From Verrucomicrobiaceae bacterium (GTDB taxonomy: Bacteria; Verrucomicrobiota; Verrucomicrobiia; Verrucomicrobiales; Akkermansiaceae): DNA of 64,000 nucleotides. The position numbers and the translations under genes are program-made. How positions within the stretch are numbered: position 1 is the stretch's first letter; each line of letters starts with the position of its first letter. The notes below the pieces were generated by a model. The model was not told the origin of the DNA. It saw only the letters and a list, made by a program, of their open reading frames with translations, and searched no databases. Location: the NCBI GenBank assembly GCA_027484055.1, contig JAIXQH010000070.1, positions 62,001 to 126,000 of the forward strand, written 5' to 3'. Positions 7,661-17,112 of the stretch are shown in pieces.

Positions 7661-10600
7661 ATGAGTCCTCTCTGCGCCCTCGCTTGGCTTTCCACCGCAC
7701 TCCTCGGCCAAGCCGCTTTGGAAATCCAGCACTTGAAGGTCGAGTCCCTGACCGCTCCGCTTGGCATCGCCGAACTCACCCCGCGCCTCTCATGGGAACT
7801 CAGCTCTCCCAAAAAAGGTGCCCGCCAAACCGCATACCAAATCCGTGTCACCACCGGAAAAGCAGCGCTCTCCCTCCTCTGGGACAGCGGCCGCATCGAG
7901 TCTGGTGAAAGCATCCAGATCCCCTACGCCGGGCCGCTGCTCACCTCGAACCAACACCTCTCATGGCAAGTCAGCGTCTGGGATGAAACGGCCACCCGGA
8001 CAGATTCCGCACCCAGCGAGTGGTCGATGGGCTTGCTCAATCCCGCCGACTGGGGCGCAGAATGGATCGGCCTCGCAGGACCGCCTGCCGAGACCGGCAC
8101 ATTTCCCCCCAACAGCCGCTGGCTTCGCGCGACGGGGATGGGGAATTCCACCTTCCGGACTCGCTTCACCCTCACCGCAGTCCCAGCCCAGTCCAGACTG
8201 CTCGTCGCCACCAGCCAAGCCCACACCCTCTGGCTCAATGGTCGCCACATCATGAGTGGTGCCGCTGGCGCCGCCGATGGCCAAGCCCTCGATATCGCAC
8301 CCTACCTCGTTGTGGGAGAGAACGTCATCACCGCCGAGCTAAAGGCCGCTAAAACCACAACCGCGCAGCTCCTCCTCAGCTCGCCGCTCCTCATCAAGCC
8401 CTCCTGGAAAGTCAAATCCGCAGACACCACCTACCGCGAGCGATACCTGTTCGACGACTCCACCTGGCCAGCAGCCCTCGCCGCCGAGGCTAGCACCCCA
8501 CGCTGGCTGTCTCAAGATCGCCACCTCCCCGCCCGCCTTTTGCGTCGGGATTTCGAGGCCAAGCCTGCCATCCAGCGCGCCACCCTGCACCTCATCGGCG
8601 TCGGCTATCACGAGGTATGGATCAACGGCGCGAAAATCTCCGACCACGTGCTCGCCCCCGGCATCACCGACTACCGCGAACGCCTTCCCAGCGTCACCCA
8701 CGACGTGACTTCCAGCATCCGCTCCGGGGCGAATACGCTGGGCATCCACCTCGGAAATGGTCGCTACTACGCACCCCGGATTCAAGTGCCAGCCCCTACC
8801 CTCAGCAGCGGCTGGCCCGTCGCGAAAGCACGTCTCATCATCGATTACCAAGATGGCACCAGCGCCAGCATCGTCACCGACTCCTCATGGCAAGCCACTG
8901 ACCAAGGCCCCATCCGCGCCAACAATGACTACGACGGTGAGGTCTATGACGCCCGCCTTGAGCCATCCGGCTGGGCCAGCCCCGGCTTCGACTCTCACTT
9001 CTGGAAATCCGCCGAAATCCTCCCCGGCCCGACCGGTCACATCTCCGCCACTCCCTGCCAGCCCATCCGCGTCACCGCCACGCTACCCGCCCTTAGCCTC
9101 AAGGAAATTCGCCCCGGCGTGTGGATTTTTGACTTTGGCCAAAATATCGCTGGCTGGTGCCGTCTGCACGCCAGCGGCCCTGCCGGTAGCACCGTCCGAC
9201 TACGCCATGCCGAGACGCTCAACCCAGACGGCAGCCTGAAAGACATCGTCCTCCGCAGTGCTCAGGCTCAGGATTTCTACACCCTGATGGGTGCTCCGCA
9301 GGGCGAGACTTGGGAACCCCGTTTCACCTCCCACGGCTTTCGCTTTGCCGAGCTCACCGGCTTCCCCGGCACCCCGACACTCGCCACACTCGAAGCTCGG
9401 GTCGTTGGCAATGACCTAGAAATGACCGGTGATTTCACCTGCTCCGACCCGCTGCTCAATCAAATCGTGAAAAACGCCCGCTGGGGCATCCGCAGTAATT
9501 TCATGTCCATCCCCACCGACTGTCCGCAGCGCGACGAGCGCCAAGGCTGGCAAGGCGACCGCTCCACCGAGACCCGCAGTGAGACCTTCCTTTTCGACGT
9601 GTCCGCCTTTTACACCAAATACCTCGATGAAATCCGCGCCTCTCAGCGCCCAGATGGCAATGTCTCCGACGTTGCCCCCGCGCTCTGGCCGTTTTACTCC
9701 GGCTCCGCCGTGTGGCCCGCCATTCAGACCGTGCTGCCCGAAACGCTCTACCTCAAATACGGCGACCGTCGTCTCTTGGAGCGCCACTACGCTGGCAATG
9801 TCCGTTGGCTAGAATTCCTCCTCACCCGCCGTGGTCCAGACGGACTCCTCCCACCCGACACCTATGGCGACTGGGTCGCACCGCCACAAGCCATGGACGC
9901 CGTCCACCCGCCCGCACCCGACGACACGACCGACAAAAAACTCATCTCTAACGCCTTCCTCGCCAAGCACTGCTCCATCATGGCAGGCACCGCGAAACTG
10001 CTCGGCCTCACGGCTGATAGCACGCGCTGGCAGCTAGAATTTGAGAAAACCCGCCGCACCGTCCAAGACACCTATTGGAAACCAGAGCTCGCCGCGTTTT
10101 CCAATGGCACCCAGACCAGCTACGCCATCGGCCAAGCCTTCGACCTCGTGCCTCCCGCCTCGCGAGCCGCATTCACCAAGTCATTTCTCAAACGCATCCG
10201 CGAAAAAGACCGTGGCCACATCGGCACCGGAGTGATCGGCACCCAGTGGCTTCTGTTCTCGCTCGACGACCTCGGCCAGAGCGACACCGCCTTTTCCATC
10301 GCCACCCAGAAGGACTATCCCGGCTGGGGATTCATGATCGGCCATGGGGCGACTACCGTCTGGGAACTCTGGAATGGCGACACCGCCGAGCCCTCGATGA
10401 ACTCGGGAAATCACATCGCCATGATTGGTGATTCCATCAGCTGGTGCTTCGAGCGCCTCGCCGGCATTAAGACCGATCCTGCCGCGCCCGGCTACCGCCA
10501 CATCATCCTCGCCCCCACCATCCCAAGCGACTTGACCGAAGTGAATGCCAGCCACCACAGCCCCTACGGCCAAGTACGGAGCCATTGGAAAAAGGAAGCC

Positions 10601-10801
10601 AACCAGTTGGTCTGGAACTTTGAAATCCCAACCAACACCACCGCCACCGCTCATTTCCCCGCGCCACCTTCCGCGATCTCGCAGTTAGAAAAAGCGCTTG
10701 CCGCCAACTCATTTTTTAAGGTGTTGGGACGGGATGCGTCGCAGCAGCTCATGGTTGAGATCCCCTCCGGCACCTACACTTTCAAACTCCCTCGGCAGTA
10801 G
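7661..10801 (+). CDS. Alpha-L-rhamnosidase, glycoside hydrolase family 78
   Basis: A 1046-residue enzyme with an N-terminal secretion signal (to about ALLGQA) and the full GH78 plan: an Ig-like N-terminal domain with ELTPRLSWEL (residues 37-46), a rhamnosidase N-domain (about 150-330), a beta-sandwich with WIFDFGQNIAGWCRL (about 487-501), and the alpha/alpha-barrel catalytic domain with DCPQRDERQGWQGD (620-633), then GWGFMIGHGATTVWELW (about 888-904), and a C-terminal beta domain. It hydrolyses terminal alpha-L-rhamnose from plant or algal glycans or glycosides, probably in the periplasm. It stands alone, with no polysaccharide-utilisation partners nearby. Confidence 0.92.
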   Translation: MSPLCALAWLSTALLGQAALEIQHLKVESLTAPLGIAELTPRLSWELSSPKKGARQTAYQIRVTTGKAALSLLWDSGRIESGESIQIPYAGPLLTSNQHLSWQVSVWDETATRTDSAPSEWSMGLLNPADWGAEWIGLAGPPAETGTFPPNSRWLRATGMGNSTFRTRFTLTAVPAQSRLLVATSQAHTLWLNGRHIMSGAAGAADGQALDIAPYLVVGENVITAELKAAKTTTAQLLLSSPLLIKPSWKVKSADTTYRERYLFDDSTWPAALAAEASTPRWLSQDRHLPARLLRRDFEAKPAIQRATLHLIGVGYHEVWINGAKISDHVLAPGITDYRERLPSVTHDVTSSIRSGANTLGIHLGNGRYYAPRIQVPAPTLSSGWPVAKARLIIDYQDGTSASIVTDSSWQATDQGPIRANNDYDGEVYDARLEPSGWASPGFDSHFWKSAEILPGPTGHISATPCQPIRVTATLPALSLKEIRPGVWIFDFGQNIAGWCRLHASGPAGSTVRLRHAETLNPDGSLKDIVLRSAQAQDFYTLMGAPQGETWEPRFTSHGFRFAELTGFPGTPTLATLEARVVGNDLEMTGDFTCSDPLLNQIVKNARWGIRSNFMSIPTDCPQRDERQGWQGDRSTETRSETFLFDVSAFYTKYLDEIRASQRPDGNVSDVAPALWPFYSGSAVWPAIQTVLPETLYLKYGDRRLLERHYAGNVRWLEFLLTRRGPDGLLPPDTYGDWVAPPQAMDAVHPPAPDDTTDKKLISNAFLAKHCSIMAGTAKLLGLTADSTRWQLEFEKTRRTVQDTYWKPELAAFSNGTQTSYAIGQAFDLVPPASRAAFTKSFLKRIREKDRGHIGTGVIGTQWLLFSLDDLGQSDTAFSIATQKDYPGWGFMIGHGATTVWELWNGDTAEPSMNSGNHIAMIGDSISWCFERLAGIKTDPAAPGYRHIILAPTIPSDLTEVNASHHSPYGQVRSHWKKEANQLVWNFEIPTNTTATAHFPAPPSAISQLEKALAANSFFKVLGRDASQQLMVEIPSGTYTFKLPRQ

Positions 10802-10818
10802 CATTGCTAGCCCAAACG

Positions 10819-10851
10819 AAAAAACCCGCAGCAGCCAGAGCTGTGCGGGTT
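10819..10851 (-). terminator. Rho-independent terminator of the pseudopilin gene
   Basis: AACCCGCA at 10823-10830 pairs with TGCGGGTT at 10844-10851. On the minus strand the stem runs into a T-rich tract (complement of the A run at 10819-10824). It lies 28 bases beyond the pseudopilin stop codon and also in the convergent gap after the rhamnosidase gene. Confidence 0.75.
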
Positions 10852-10878
10852 CTTGGAAAATGGGACTTGGCGGCAGGG

Positions 10879-11499
10879 TTATTTCCAAGTTTTTACATCG
10901 TCCACCACGGTTCCCCTTCCGGCGGATTTGTTATCCGTCACATTGTCTGCACCATTGCTCCAGACGGCGACGCGGCGGTTGCGTAGGAAGGTCGGAGTGG
11001 CAGCAGCAGCAGGCTGAACTTCGAGTTTTTCGTCGTAATCCCCGTCGAGCATCACCAAGAGTGGGCCGCCCCACGGATCATAGAGTCCCTTGACGATCCC
11101 GGCAGAACCACTGTTATACATGAGACCATCCTTGTTGTTTCTACCCTCTCTCGCCGTCAGGAATTTGATCGCTTTGGAATTCAGAGCAGAAGTTCCGACC
11201 TCTTCGCCAAGCATGACGGTCAGGAAGTTAAGGTCAAAGGAGGGGGCTTTGTCACAGGTGGCGACTGTCGTGTCCTGAGTGATGGAAAGCATCGGCATGC
11301 TGCCGTATTCCGTGAAAAAGCTATTCACCGAGCTTTCGACAGCGGTGGCGGTGGCGAGACAGGTCACTTGTCTAGCCTTTAAAATCGCGCGGGTGCCCAT
11401 GGTGAATCCTGCAGAGGCAAGAACAGCGATGATGGCGATGACGACCAGAAGCTCGACAAGGGTGAAGCCGTTTTTACGGCGGGATGGATGGGTTTTCAT
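10879..11499 (-). CDS. Type II secretion/type IV pilin-like pseudopilin
   Basis: A 206-residue protein that starts with a short basic leader and the prepilin peptidase site NG/FTLVELLVVIAIIAVL (cleavage after glycine 11, glutamate at mature position 5), followed by the hydrophobic helix. The globular C-terminal part contains LYDPWGGPLLVMLDGDYD, resembling the conserved region of Verrucomicrobial GspG-like proteins. Such pseudopilins build periplasmic pilus fibres for secretion or surface attachment. In this phylum many single pseudopilin genes occur apart from secretion operons, as here. The ATG at 11499 matches the leader; an upstream start would give an unusual extension. Confidence 0.85.
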   Translation of the reverse strand: MKTHPSRRKNGFTLVELLVVIAIIAVLASAGFTMGTRAILKARQVTCLATATAVESSVNSFFTEYGSMPMLSITQDTTVATCDKAPSFDLNFLTVMLGEEVGTSALNSKAIKFLTAREGRNNKDGLMYNSGSAGIVKGLYDPWGGPLLVMLDGDYDEKLEVQPAAAATPTFLRNRRVAVWSNGADNVTDNKSAGRGTVVDDVKTWK

Positions 11500-11649
11500 G
11501 ATGGGATAGGAAATTGCTCTCACTTGAGAAAAAACGAATACGAGAATTTAGCAGCTGACAATGAATCAATCACAGATGCATTCACATGGTCACTACCTTA
11601 AGTCGTTTTTTCTGAGGGGCAAACGTTTTCTCCCGCCTTTGCCGTTGCG

Positions 11650-14046
11650 ATGGCGGCCACGAAGTCACAGACTTCGCGCATGCTCCGCGAACCATTGCGC
11701 GATTCCGTGCTCGCCGCCCTCCGCTCCGCGAACGGGAACCCACTTTCCAAGTCCCAGCTTTCTCGCGGTCTCAAGCTGCCCGGCACCCGCGTGACGGAAC
11801 TACGAAATACCCTCGACGCTCTCGTCACGGAAGGCCTGCTCAAAGAGGGAAAAAAAGGCATCTACCACCTCCCTGCCGTGCCGAAAAACCAACTCACCGG
11901 CACCCTGAAATTTCACCCCAAGGGCCACGCTTTCTTTTTCCCAGACGTCTCTGACCCAGACAATCTCAACGCTGGCATCGACCTCACCGTCCACTCGCGC
12001 ATCTTCATCGACCGGCGAAATGTCGGCACCTCGCTCGATGGTGACAGGGTGCTGGCCTCGATTCTTAAACCCACTCCCCGCCCATTCCGCACTCGCAGCG
12101 AGTCCAGTCCGGACCCTGCGGAGGAGGTGAAAGGGAAGGTCGAACAAGTGCTAGTCCGCCGCTCAGGACGACTCGTCGGAACTTACGAAAAAAAGGGCAA
12201 CTTCGGCTGGGTCGAGTGCGATGACAAAGCGGTGGATGGCCGCATCGAAGTCATCGGCGACAGCACCGCCATGCCAGGGCAACTGGTGGTGGTGGACTTG
12301 GAAGACTGGCTCGACCGGAACACCACGCCGCGCGGGCGGATCATCGAGGTGCTCGGCTGGCCGGGCGATCCTGGGGTGGACATGATTTCGGTGATTCACC
12401 GCTACGGGCTGCGGACCTCATTTCCAGATGCCGTTTTAGCCGAAGCGCGCGCGGTGCCAGAAGCTCCCGAGCCAGAGGAAATCGCCCGCCGGGTGGACTG
12501 GCGGGACAAACTGGTCATCACCATCGACCCCGCCGACGCAAAGGACCACGACGACGCCATCTGGGTGGAAAAAACCAGCCGCGGCTGGACGCTGGCTGTC
12601 CACATCGCGGACGTTTCACACTACATCAAGCCCGGCAGCCCGATGGATCAAGAAGCGGTGGAGCGCGGAAATTCCACCTATCTCGTGGACCGTGTCTTGC
12701 CGATGCTGCCCACGGAATTGAGCAACGGCATTTGCTCGCTCAAGCCGAACGTGGATCGTCTAACCAAATGCGCCTTGCTAGAAATCGACAGCTACGGGGA
12801 AATCCGTAAGGCCAAGTTCATCGACGCCGTCATCCACAGCCGGGCCAAGCTTTCTTATGAAATGGCCCAAGCGATCCTCGATGGGAAACCCGCGCCGGAA
12901 GGCTCGGACCCACAGTTGGTCGGTCTGGTGAAAGAGGCGTGGAACCTCGCTTCAGCCATGCGCAAACGTCGTTTCGAGCAAGGCGCACTCGACCTCGAAA
13001 TGCCGGAAATCAAGATTCGCCTCGACGAGCAAGGCCGCGCCAGTGTCGCCGAGCCCGTCGTGCATTTGGAAAGCCATCAGCTCGTGGAAGAATGCATGCT
13101 CGCCGCGAATGAAGCGGTGGCGAAAATCCTGCGCGAGCGGATGAAGCCCGCGCTCTACCGGATTCACGATGATCCAGATCCCTCGCGTTTGCTCGACTAC
13201 ACCGAGACGGCCAAGGCGCACGGCTACCGGCCCGGAGATTTGACCAATCGCGCCCACATCCAGAAATTGCTTGATGATTCCAAGGGCAGCCCGGAGGAAC
13301 ACGTCATCAAGTTAGGCTTGTTAAAAAGCCTCAAGCGCGCCGCCTATTCTGCAGAGCCCATCGGTCACTACGGGCTCGCCAAGGCGGACTACTGCCATTT
13401 CACCAGTCCCATTCGCCGCTACGCCGACCTGATTGTGCATCGTGCCTTGCAGCCGCTGCTAGAGAATCCGCCCAAGCCACACGACCGCACGCCCTCGCAG
13501 GCGGATTTGCGGGAAATCGCCCGGCACATTTCCGACACCGAGCGCACCTCGTCCGATGCAGAAAGCGAGACCAAGCAGATCAAACTTCTCGAATACCTTC
13601 ACCGCGTCGCCAGCTCGGATGAGCCACCGATTTTCGATGGCCTCATCACTGACGTCCGCCCGATGGGGCTGATGGTCGAGATCCCCAGCATGGGCGTGCG
13701 CGGGGTGGTGAAGCGGGAAGAACTGCCGGACGGGCGCTGGCGCTTCGAAGCGCACCGCATGGCCTGGGTATCGATGGATGGGAAAGTCATCCAGCTCGGA
13801 ATGCGCCTGCCGCTGCGTGTGATCCACATCGATTTTGACAAACGCTTCGTCGATTTCGCCGTCGCAGGACGCCCCACGACGGCGGGCACCCATGTCGAAA
13901 CGAAGCGCCCGGCGCTGGCAAAAAAACAAGGCAAACCACACAGCAAACCTGCCGCAAAAGTCGGCCCACCCACTAGCCGCAAAGCCTTCGGCAAGGGGGC
14001 TAAAACGGCGGCTAAGGAAAAACCAAAGAGGAAGAAACGGAGATAA
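11650..14046 (+). CDS. rnr: Ribonuclease R
   Basis: A 798-residue RNase II/R family exoribonuclease. Order: an N-terminal winged-helix (residues about 15-72, NPLSKSQLSRGLKLPGTRVT), cold-shock-type OB folds (about 75-240), the RNB catalytic domain with TIDPADAKDHDDAIWVE (metal-binding aspartates), GNSTYLVDRVLPMLP, and HFTSPIRRYADLIVHRAL, an S1 domain (about 655-740, FDGLITDVRPMGLMVEIPSMG), and a lysine-rich tail typical of RNase R. It degrades structured RNA 3' to 5' in the cytoplasm. Length and domain order are normal. Confidence 0.95.
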   Translation: MAATKSQTSRMLREPLRDSVLAALRSANGNPLSKSQLSRGLKLPGTRVTELRNTLDALVTEGLLKEGKKGIYHLPAVPKNQLTGTLKFHPKGHAFFFPDVSDPDNLNAGIDLTVHSRIFIDRRNVGTSLDGDRVLASILKPTPRPFRTRSESSPDPAEEVKGKVEQVLVRRSGRLVGTYEKKGNFGWVECDDKAVDGRIEVIGDSTAMPGQLVVVDLEDWLDRNTTPRGRIIEVLGWPGDPGVDMISVIHRYGLRTSFPDAVLAEARAVPEAPEPEEIARRVDWRDKLVITIDPADAKDHDDAIWVEKTSRGWTLAVHIADVSHYIKPGSPMDQEAVERGNSTYLVDRVLPMLPTELSNGICSLKPNVDRLTKCALLEIDSYGEIRKAKFIDAVIHSRAKLSYEMAQAILDGKPAPEGSDPQLVGLVKEAWNLASAMRKRRFEQGALDLEMPEIKIRLDEQGRASVAEPVVHLESHQLVEECMLAANEAVAKILRERMKPALYRIHDDPDPSRLLDYTETAKAHGYRPGDLTNRAHIQKLLDDSKGSPEEHVIKLGLLKSLKRAAYSAEPIGHYGLAKADYCHFTSPIRRYADLIVHRALQPLLENPPKPHDRTPSQADLREIARHISDTERTSSDAESETKQIKLLEYLHRVASSDEPPIFDGLITDVRPMGLMVEIPSMGVRGVVKREELPDGRWRFEAHRMAWVSMDGKVIQLGMRLPLRVIHIDFDKRFVDFAVAGRPTTAGTHVETKRPALAKKQGKPHSKPAAKVGPPTSRKAFGKGAKTAAKEKPKRKKRR

Positions 14047-14048
14047 GC

Positions 14049-14683
14049 TCAGGCTCGCACAGTGGGCAGGCAGACTGCCACTTCGTCGCCAACGCTTAGG
14101 GCGAGATTGTTTAACTGTTTACGAGACAGTTCTACATCCAAGAACTGTCCATCGGTCAATTTCACCTTGAGCGTGGCGATGGGTCGGCGGCAAACAGATG
14201 CTGCACGCGGGCAAGCGAGTCGGTGGCGGGATCGTGCTCTGCGGCGAAGAGCACTTGGATTTCATGGGGCCGCAGGTAGGCGATTTCATCCCGGTCCTGA
14301 ATATTCTTGGGATTTCCTTTCCTGACGACGAATATGATCGTGCTTGTGTAAGGCGCGCTGCTGTTTGGCAGTCGTTTTTGCCAGTCTTTCGCGATCAAGC
14401 CAGCCTGGTAACTGATCACGTCGATGTCACTCGCAAGTGCCAGCGTGACAACATCGGCCCTCAGGCTATCAATAACAGCGCGGGCTTGTATTCCCAAGCC
14501 GCCGTGAGATTGGTCAATGCTGACTTTCTGCCCGGTGGTGGCATTATAATGCTTTGCGAAAGCTATGTTAAACTCAGCGTAAAATTCGCGGGTCGGGTCG
14601 TATGAGACGTTGAGGAGTTTGATATCAGCGGCGTGAGCAGAAAGACTCAGAACAACAGTGGTAAAGAGAAATAGAAGTTTCGT
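14049..14683 (-). pseudogene. Decayed sulfate transporter: sbp' fused to 'cysA by deletion
   Basis: On the minus strand 14683-14296 encodes the first third of a sulfate-binding protein ([44 protein letters not shown]). At about 14285-14296 the frame passes directly into the C-terminal TOBE end of CysA ([17 protein letters not shown]). Both parts match the intact operon at 25919-29812. The expected ATG is ACG (14681-14683), and a frameshift near 14180 puts the last part ([20 protein letters not shown] to the stop at 14049) in another frame. The most economical explanation is one internal deletion of about 3 kb removing the rest of sbp, cysT, cysW and most of cysA, then decay. Confidence 0.88.
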
Positions 14684-14711
14684 GATTCAATCGAGTCGAT
14701 AGGTGTTAGTT

Positions 14712-16151
14712 TTAGAAGAAACGGTGAGTGAACTCAAGGTATGCGAAGTCAGTGTCGCCACTGCGGACACGATTCTCGGTGAACTCACCGGCTTTGAAGT
14801 AGGCATAGCCGAGAATGATTTCATCTTTGGGAGTCACATTGTAACGAAACCGGACATCCAATTCATGACCGACGAAACTTCCACTTTTTCCGGTAGGATC
14901 GATGGCATTGTTCGCGGCATTGAAGCGGTCTTTGTCGCTGGCGAGCCCATACCAACTGTAGCCGAAATCGAAGCGAAAGTTGTGACGCGGCTTGGCCTCT
15001 ACACGCAGCTTCGGTGCAATGATGTTTTCATAGACGATGTAGTCATTTGCCGACCAAGGACGCCCGAAGCCATAGAAGCGCTCGAAACGATTGTCCTCAT
15101 TATCTTTCGGGTCGCGGTCACCACTCGCATAGCCGAAGAAGGCGCTGAAACGTGGCTTCCAAGGATGTGCAGCGAGCGTGTAGCCGATCTCAATGTTTCC
15201 TCCGTGGGCATTAATATCGCGTTTGCCATTTCGACCAAACTGAGAGGTGAAGCTCGCATCATAGTCAAAGCCGCTGGCACCAATGACTCCATAAGCACGA
15301 AGTCCAGGTGAATGCACCACTCGCTCCACGACGCTGCCATAGGCTGACTGCTCTAACGCTAAATAATAGGGCTCGAGTGTGACAATATCCGACCATCGCC
15401 GCCAGTGACCGATTGCACCATAAAGCCACTTTTGTTTCGCTGGTTCATCTGGCTCATCAAGCAGTCTGTCCAAGGGTTGCACAGCGAGTAGATCGAGTTG
15501 CCAGTCGTTGCTTTCTTGGCCGAGGCTGGCATGAAATCCTTGGAAGGTGTTCGCAGTGTTACGCCACTGATTGTTACCAATTAGGCGGCGGTCAAGGAAC
15601 TCGAAATTGTGAATCCCGTATCGGACACTAAGTGGTCGCGAGTTGCCAATGGAATCCTGACCGAGCAAATCTTTAAAATACAACTCACCATAGAGACGAA
15701 TGAATTCAAGCTCATTGTAGTCTCTATTATCGAGGGCGTAATTTGAGTGCCAGCGACGTGAATCTTGGAGCTCGGCGGCGAAGCGGAATGGATCAGCAAT
15801 CTCTTTAATACCGAGATAGGCCCGCGTGCGCTGGAGCCATGGTTCATCAAGGCCGCCTTGCTTCCGGCGAAGATCGTCATCGCGGTACTCATAGCGGAAT
15901 CGGTAATCAAGGCCCACATCGAGCCAGTTGTTATGAAGCAGCGAGTCGATGCCGACTTCACTAACACTTCGTGCATACTTCGGTGGATCCGGGTCACGTG
16001 TAGTGCTGTAACTAAGCGGACTTCGGTAAAACGTGCCTCGGGCAAGTTCCAACTTTGGAGGAGCTTCCGCAAAGGCGGGAGTCCCGGTTAGGAGGAGGCT
16101 GGCAAGGAATGATAGACGCCGTTTACTGAGGTTTTTGTCGTTAGTTTTCAT
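14712..16151 (-). CDS. Outer-membrane beta-barrel porin, alginate-export-like
   Basis: A 479-residue protein with a signal peptide (cleavage near TPAFA/EA) and many alternating amphipathic strands, for example WLDVGLDYRFRYEYRDDD, KPRFSAFFGYASGDRD, RHNFRFDFGYSWYGLAS and DEIILGYAYFKAGEF. It ends in phenylalanine (FTHRFF), the C-terminal signature for outer-membrane insertion. The pattern resembles the alginate-export porin family. It lies between a YezD/Rrf2 pair and the sbp'-'cysA remnant, so it probably passes sulfate or an organosulfur compound across the outer membrane. It appears intact although its downstream transporter has decayed. Confidence 0.78.
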   Translation of the reverse strand: MKTNDKNLSKRRLSFLASLLLTGTPAFAEAPPKLELARGTFYRSPLSYSTTRDPDPPKYARSVSEVGIDSLLHNNWLDVGLDYRFRYEYRDDDLRRKQGGLDEPWLQRTRAYLGIKEIADPFRFAAELQDSRRWHSNYALDNRDYNELEFIRLYGELYFKDLLGQDSIGNSRPLSVRYGIHNFEFLDRRLIGNNQWRNTANTFQGFHASLGQESNDWQLDLLAVQPLDRLLDEPDEPAKQKWLYGAIGHWRRWSDIVTLEPYYLALEQSAYGSVVERVVHSPGLRAYGVIGASGFDYDASFTSQFGRNGKRDINAHGGNIEIGYTLAAHPWKPRFSAFFGYASGDRDPKDNEDNRFERFYGFGRPWSANDYIVYENIIAPKLRVEAKPRHNFRFDFGYSWYGLASDKDRFNAANNAIDPTGKSGSFVGHELDVRFRYNVTPKDEIILGYAYFKAGEFTENRVRSGDTDFAYLEFTHRFF

Positions 16152-16190
16152 GGTTCTTGCGGGCGTTTGCGTCCGGTGGTCCGGTCGGCG

Positions 16191-16436
16191 TCAGCAAGTG
16201 GTGTTTTCAGATGTGCTCTGCGGGTGCAGTAGGCGGCGGGGTAACCAACGCGGCGAGGAACGGCGTGGGGCGGGAGTTTCATCCACTGCAAAACGGGTCT
16301 TTTCCGTGCTTTCGACCTGCGTGACCCGCCCCTCATGGACGACGATCTGCACGGAACCGAAGCCCATGGCTGCGACTTTCTGGCGGACGATTTCAAGCAA
16401 AGGCTCGATGGACGATGAGGCAAGTGTCTGGCTCAT
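16191..16436 (-). CDS. YezD-family small protein (DUF2292), copy A
   Basis: An 81-residue protein with the DUF2292 core IEPLLEIVRQKVAAMGFGSVQIVVHEGRVTQVESTEKTR given here in two parts, with G-S-V-Q-I and H-E-G-R-V-T-Q as the family signature. YezD-like proteins are small, of unknown function, and often sit beside sulfate or cysteine genes. It follows copy A of the Rrf2 gene by five bases. The C-terminal tail after residue 49 differs from copy B and is rich in arginine and serine, which may reflect a shifted, relaxed end. Confidence 0.75.
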   Translation of the reverse strand: MSQTLASSSIEPLLEIVRQKVAAMGFGSVQIVVHEGRVTQVESTEKTRFAVDETPAPRRSSPRWLPRRLLHPQSTSENTTC

Positions 16437-16441
16437 GACGG

Positions 16442-16999
16442 TTAGGTGGCAGGAGGGATTAGCGCGGCCAAGAAACCGTCAGCGGGATTTGCTTTGCGGT
16501 TGGTGGAAAAACCCGCAGCGGCAAGCCAATCGGCATTGCCAAATGGGGGAACGATGCCGTCGCGGCGCATTTTACGAAGAGTGACTTCAACCACCTGGGC
16601 GATGGTGTAGCGATCGAGGATGTTGGCGATGGCGTTGCGAACATCGATCATGATCATGCGTAAACCGCAATGCTCCTCATCAGGACAAGTGCAGGGCTGG
16701 TAGGCATTTTCACTGGCGCAACAGATCGGCGCGAGCCGACCATCTACCAAGCGAACAAGCTGACCTATGCCGATCTCGGACGCAGGCTTGGCAAGCGAAT
16801 ACCCACCGAACTTCCCTCGATGAGTCTCAACGAGACCTGCTTCTCGAAGCTCTTGCAAAATCCGCTCAACGAATTTCAAGGGGAGGCGGTTCGACTCAGC
16901 AAGCTCCGCTCCAGAGACAATACTGCGTCCAACTTCGGTTGCGATACCGAGATGGATGGTGGCACGCAGGGCGTATTCAGCTTTTTTTGAAAGGTGCAT
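16442..16999 (-). CDS. Rrf2-family regulator, copy A
   Basis: A 185-residue Rrf2 transcription factor. The winged helix is at residues 1-80 (MHLSKKAEYALRATIHLGIA, RLPLKFVERILQELREAGLV, HRGKFGGYSLAKP). Cysteines at CCASENAYQPCTCPDEEHC (around residues 93-111) could bind an iron-sulfur cluster or sense thiols, as in IscR, NsrR or CymR. It is nearly identical to copy B (30929-31519) over the first 150 residues. Its position before YezD, a porin and a sulfate-transport remnant suggests a sulfur or cysteine sensing role similar to CymR. Confidence 0.88.
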   Translation of the reverse strand: MHLSKKAEYALRATIHLGIATEVGRSIVSGAELAESNRLPLKFVERILQELREAGLVETHRGKFGGYSLAKPASEIGIGQLVRLVDGRLAPICCASENAYQPCTCPDEEHCGLRMIMIDVRNAIANILDRYTIAQVVEVTLRKMRRDGIVPPFGNADWLAAAGFSTNRKANPADGFLAALIPPAT

Positions 17000-17058
17000 T
17001 CGTCAATCTGATTGATATGGTAGGGATTAAAATGCCCATGCCTAGTGATAATTTCTAA
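17000..17058 (-). promoter_or_regulatory. Upstream region shared by both Rrf2 copies (A)
   Basis: The 59 bases immediately upstream of the Rrf2-A start match 31520-31578 upstream of Rrf2-B at about 52 of 59 positions, at the same distance from the ATG. The most invariant part, on the minus strand, is TTTAATCCCTACCAT preceded by GGCATGGGCA. Conservation outside the coding sequence suggests promoter elements and an autoregulatory operator. Confidence 0.55.
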
Positions 17059-17112
17059 GGACCCGATTTTCTTCAGACCGATTGGCTCGAGTGGTGATGA
17101 TTCACAACAGTC

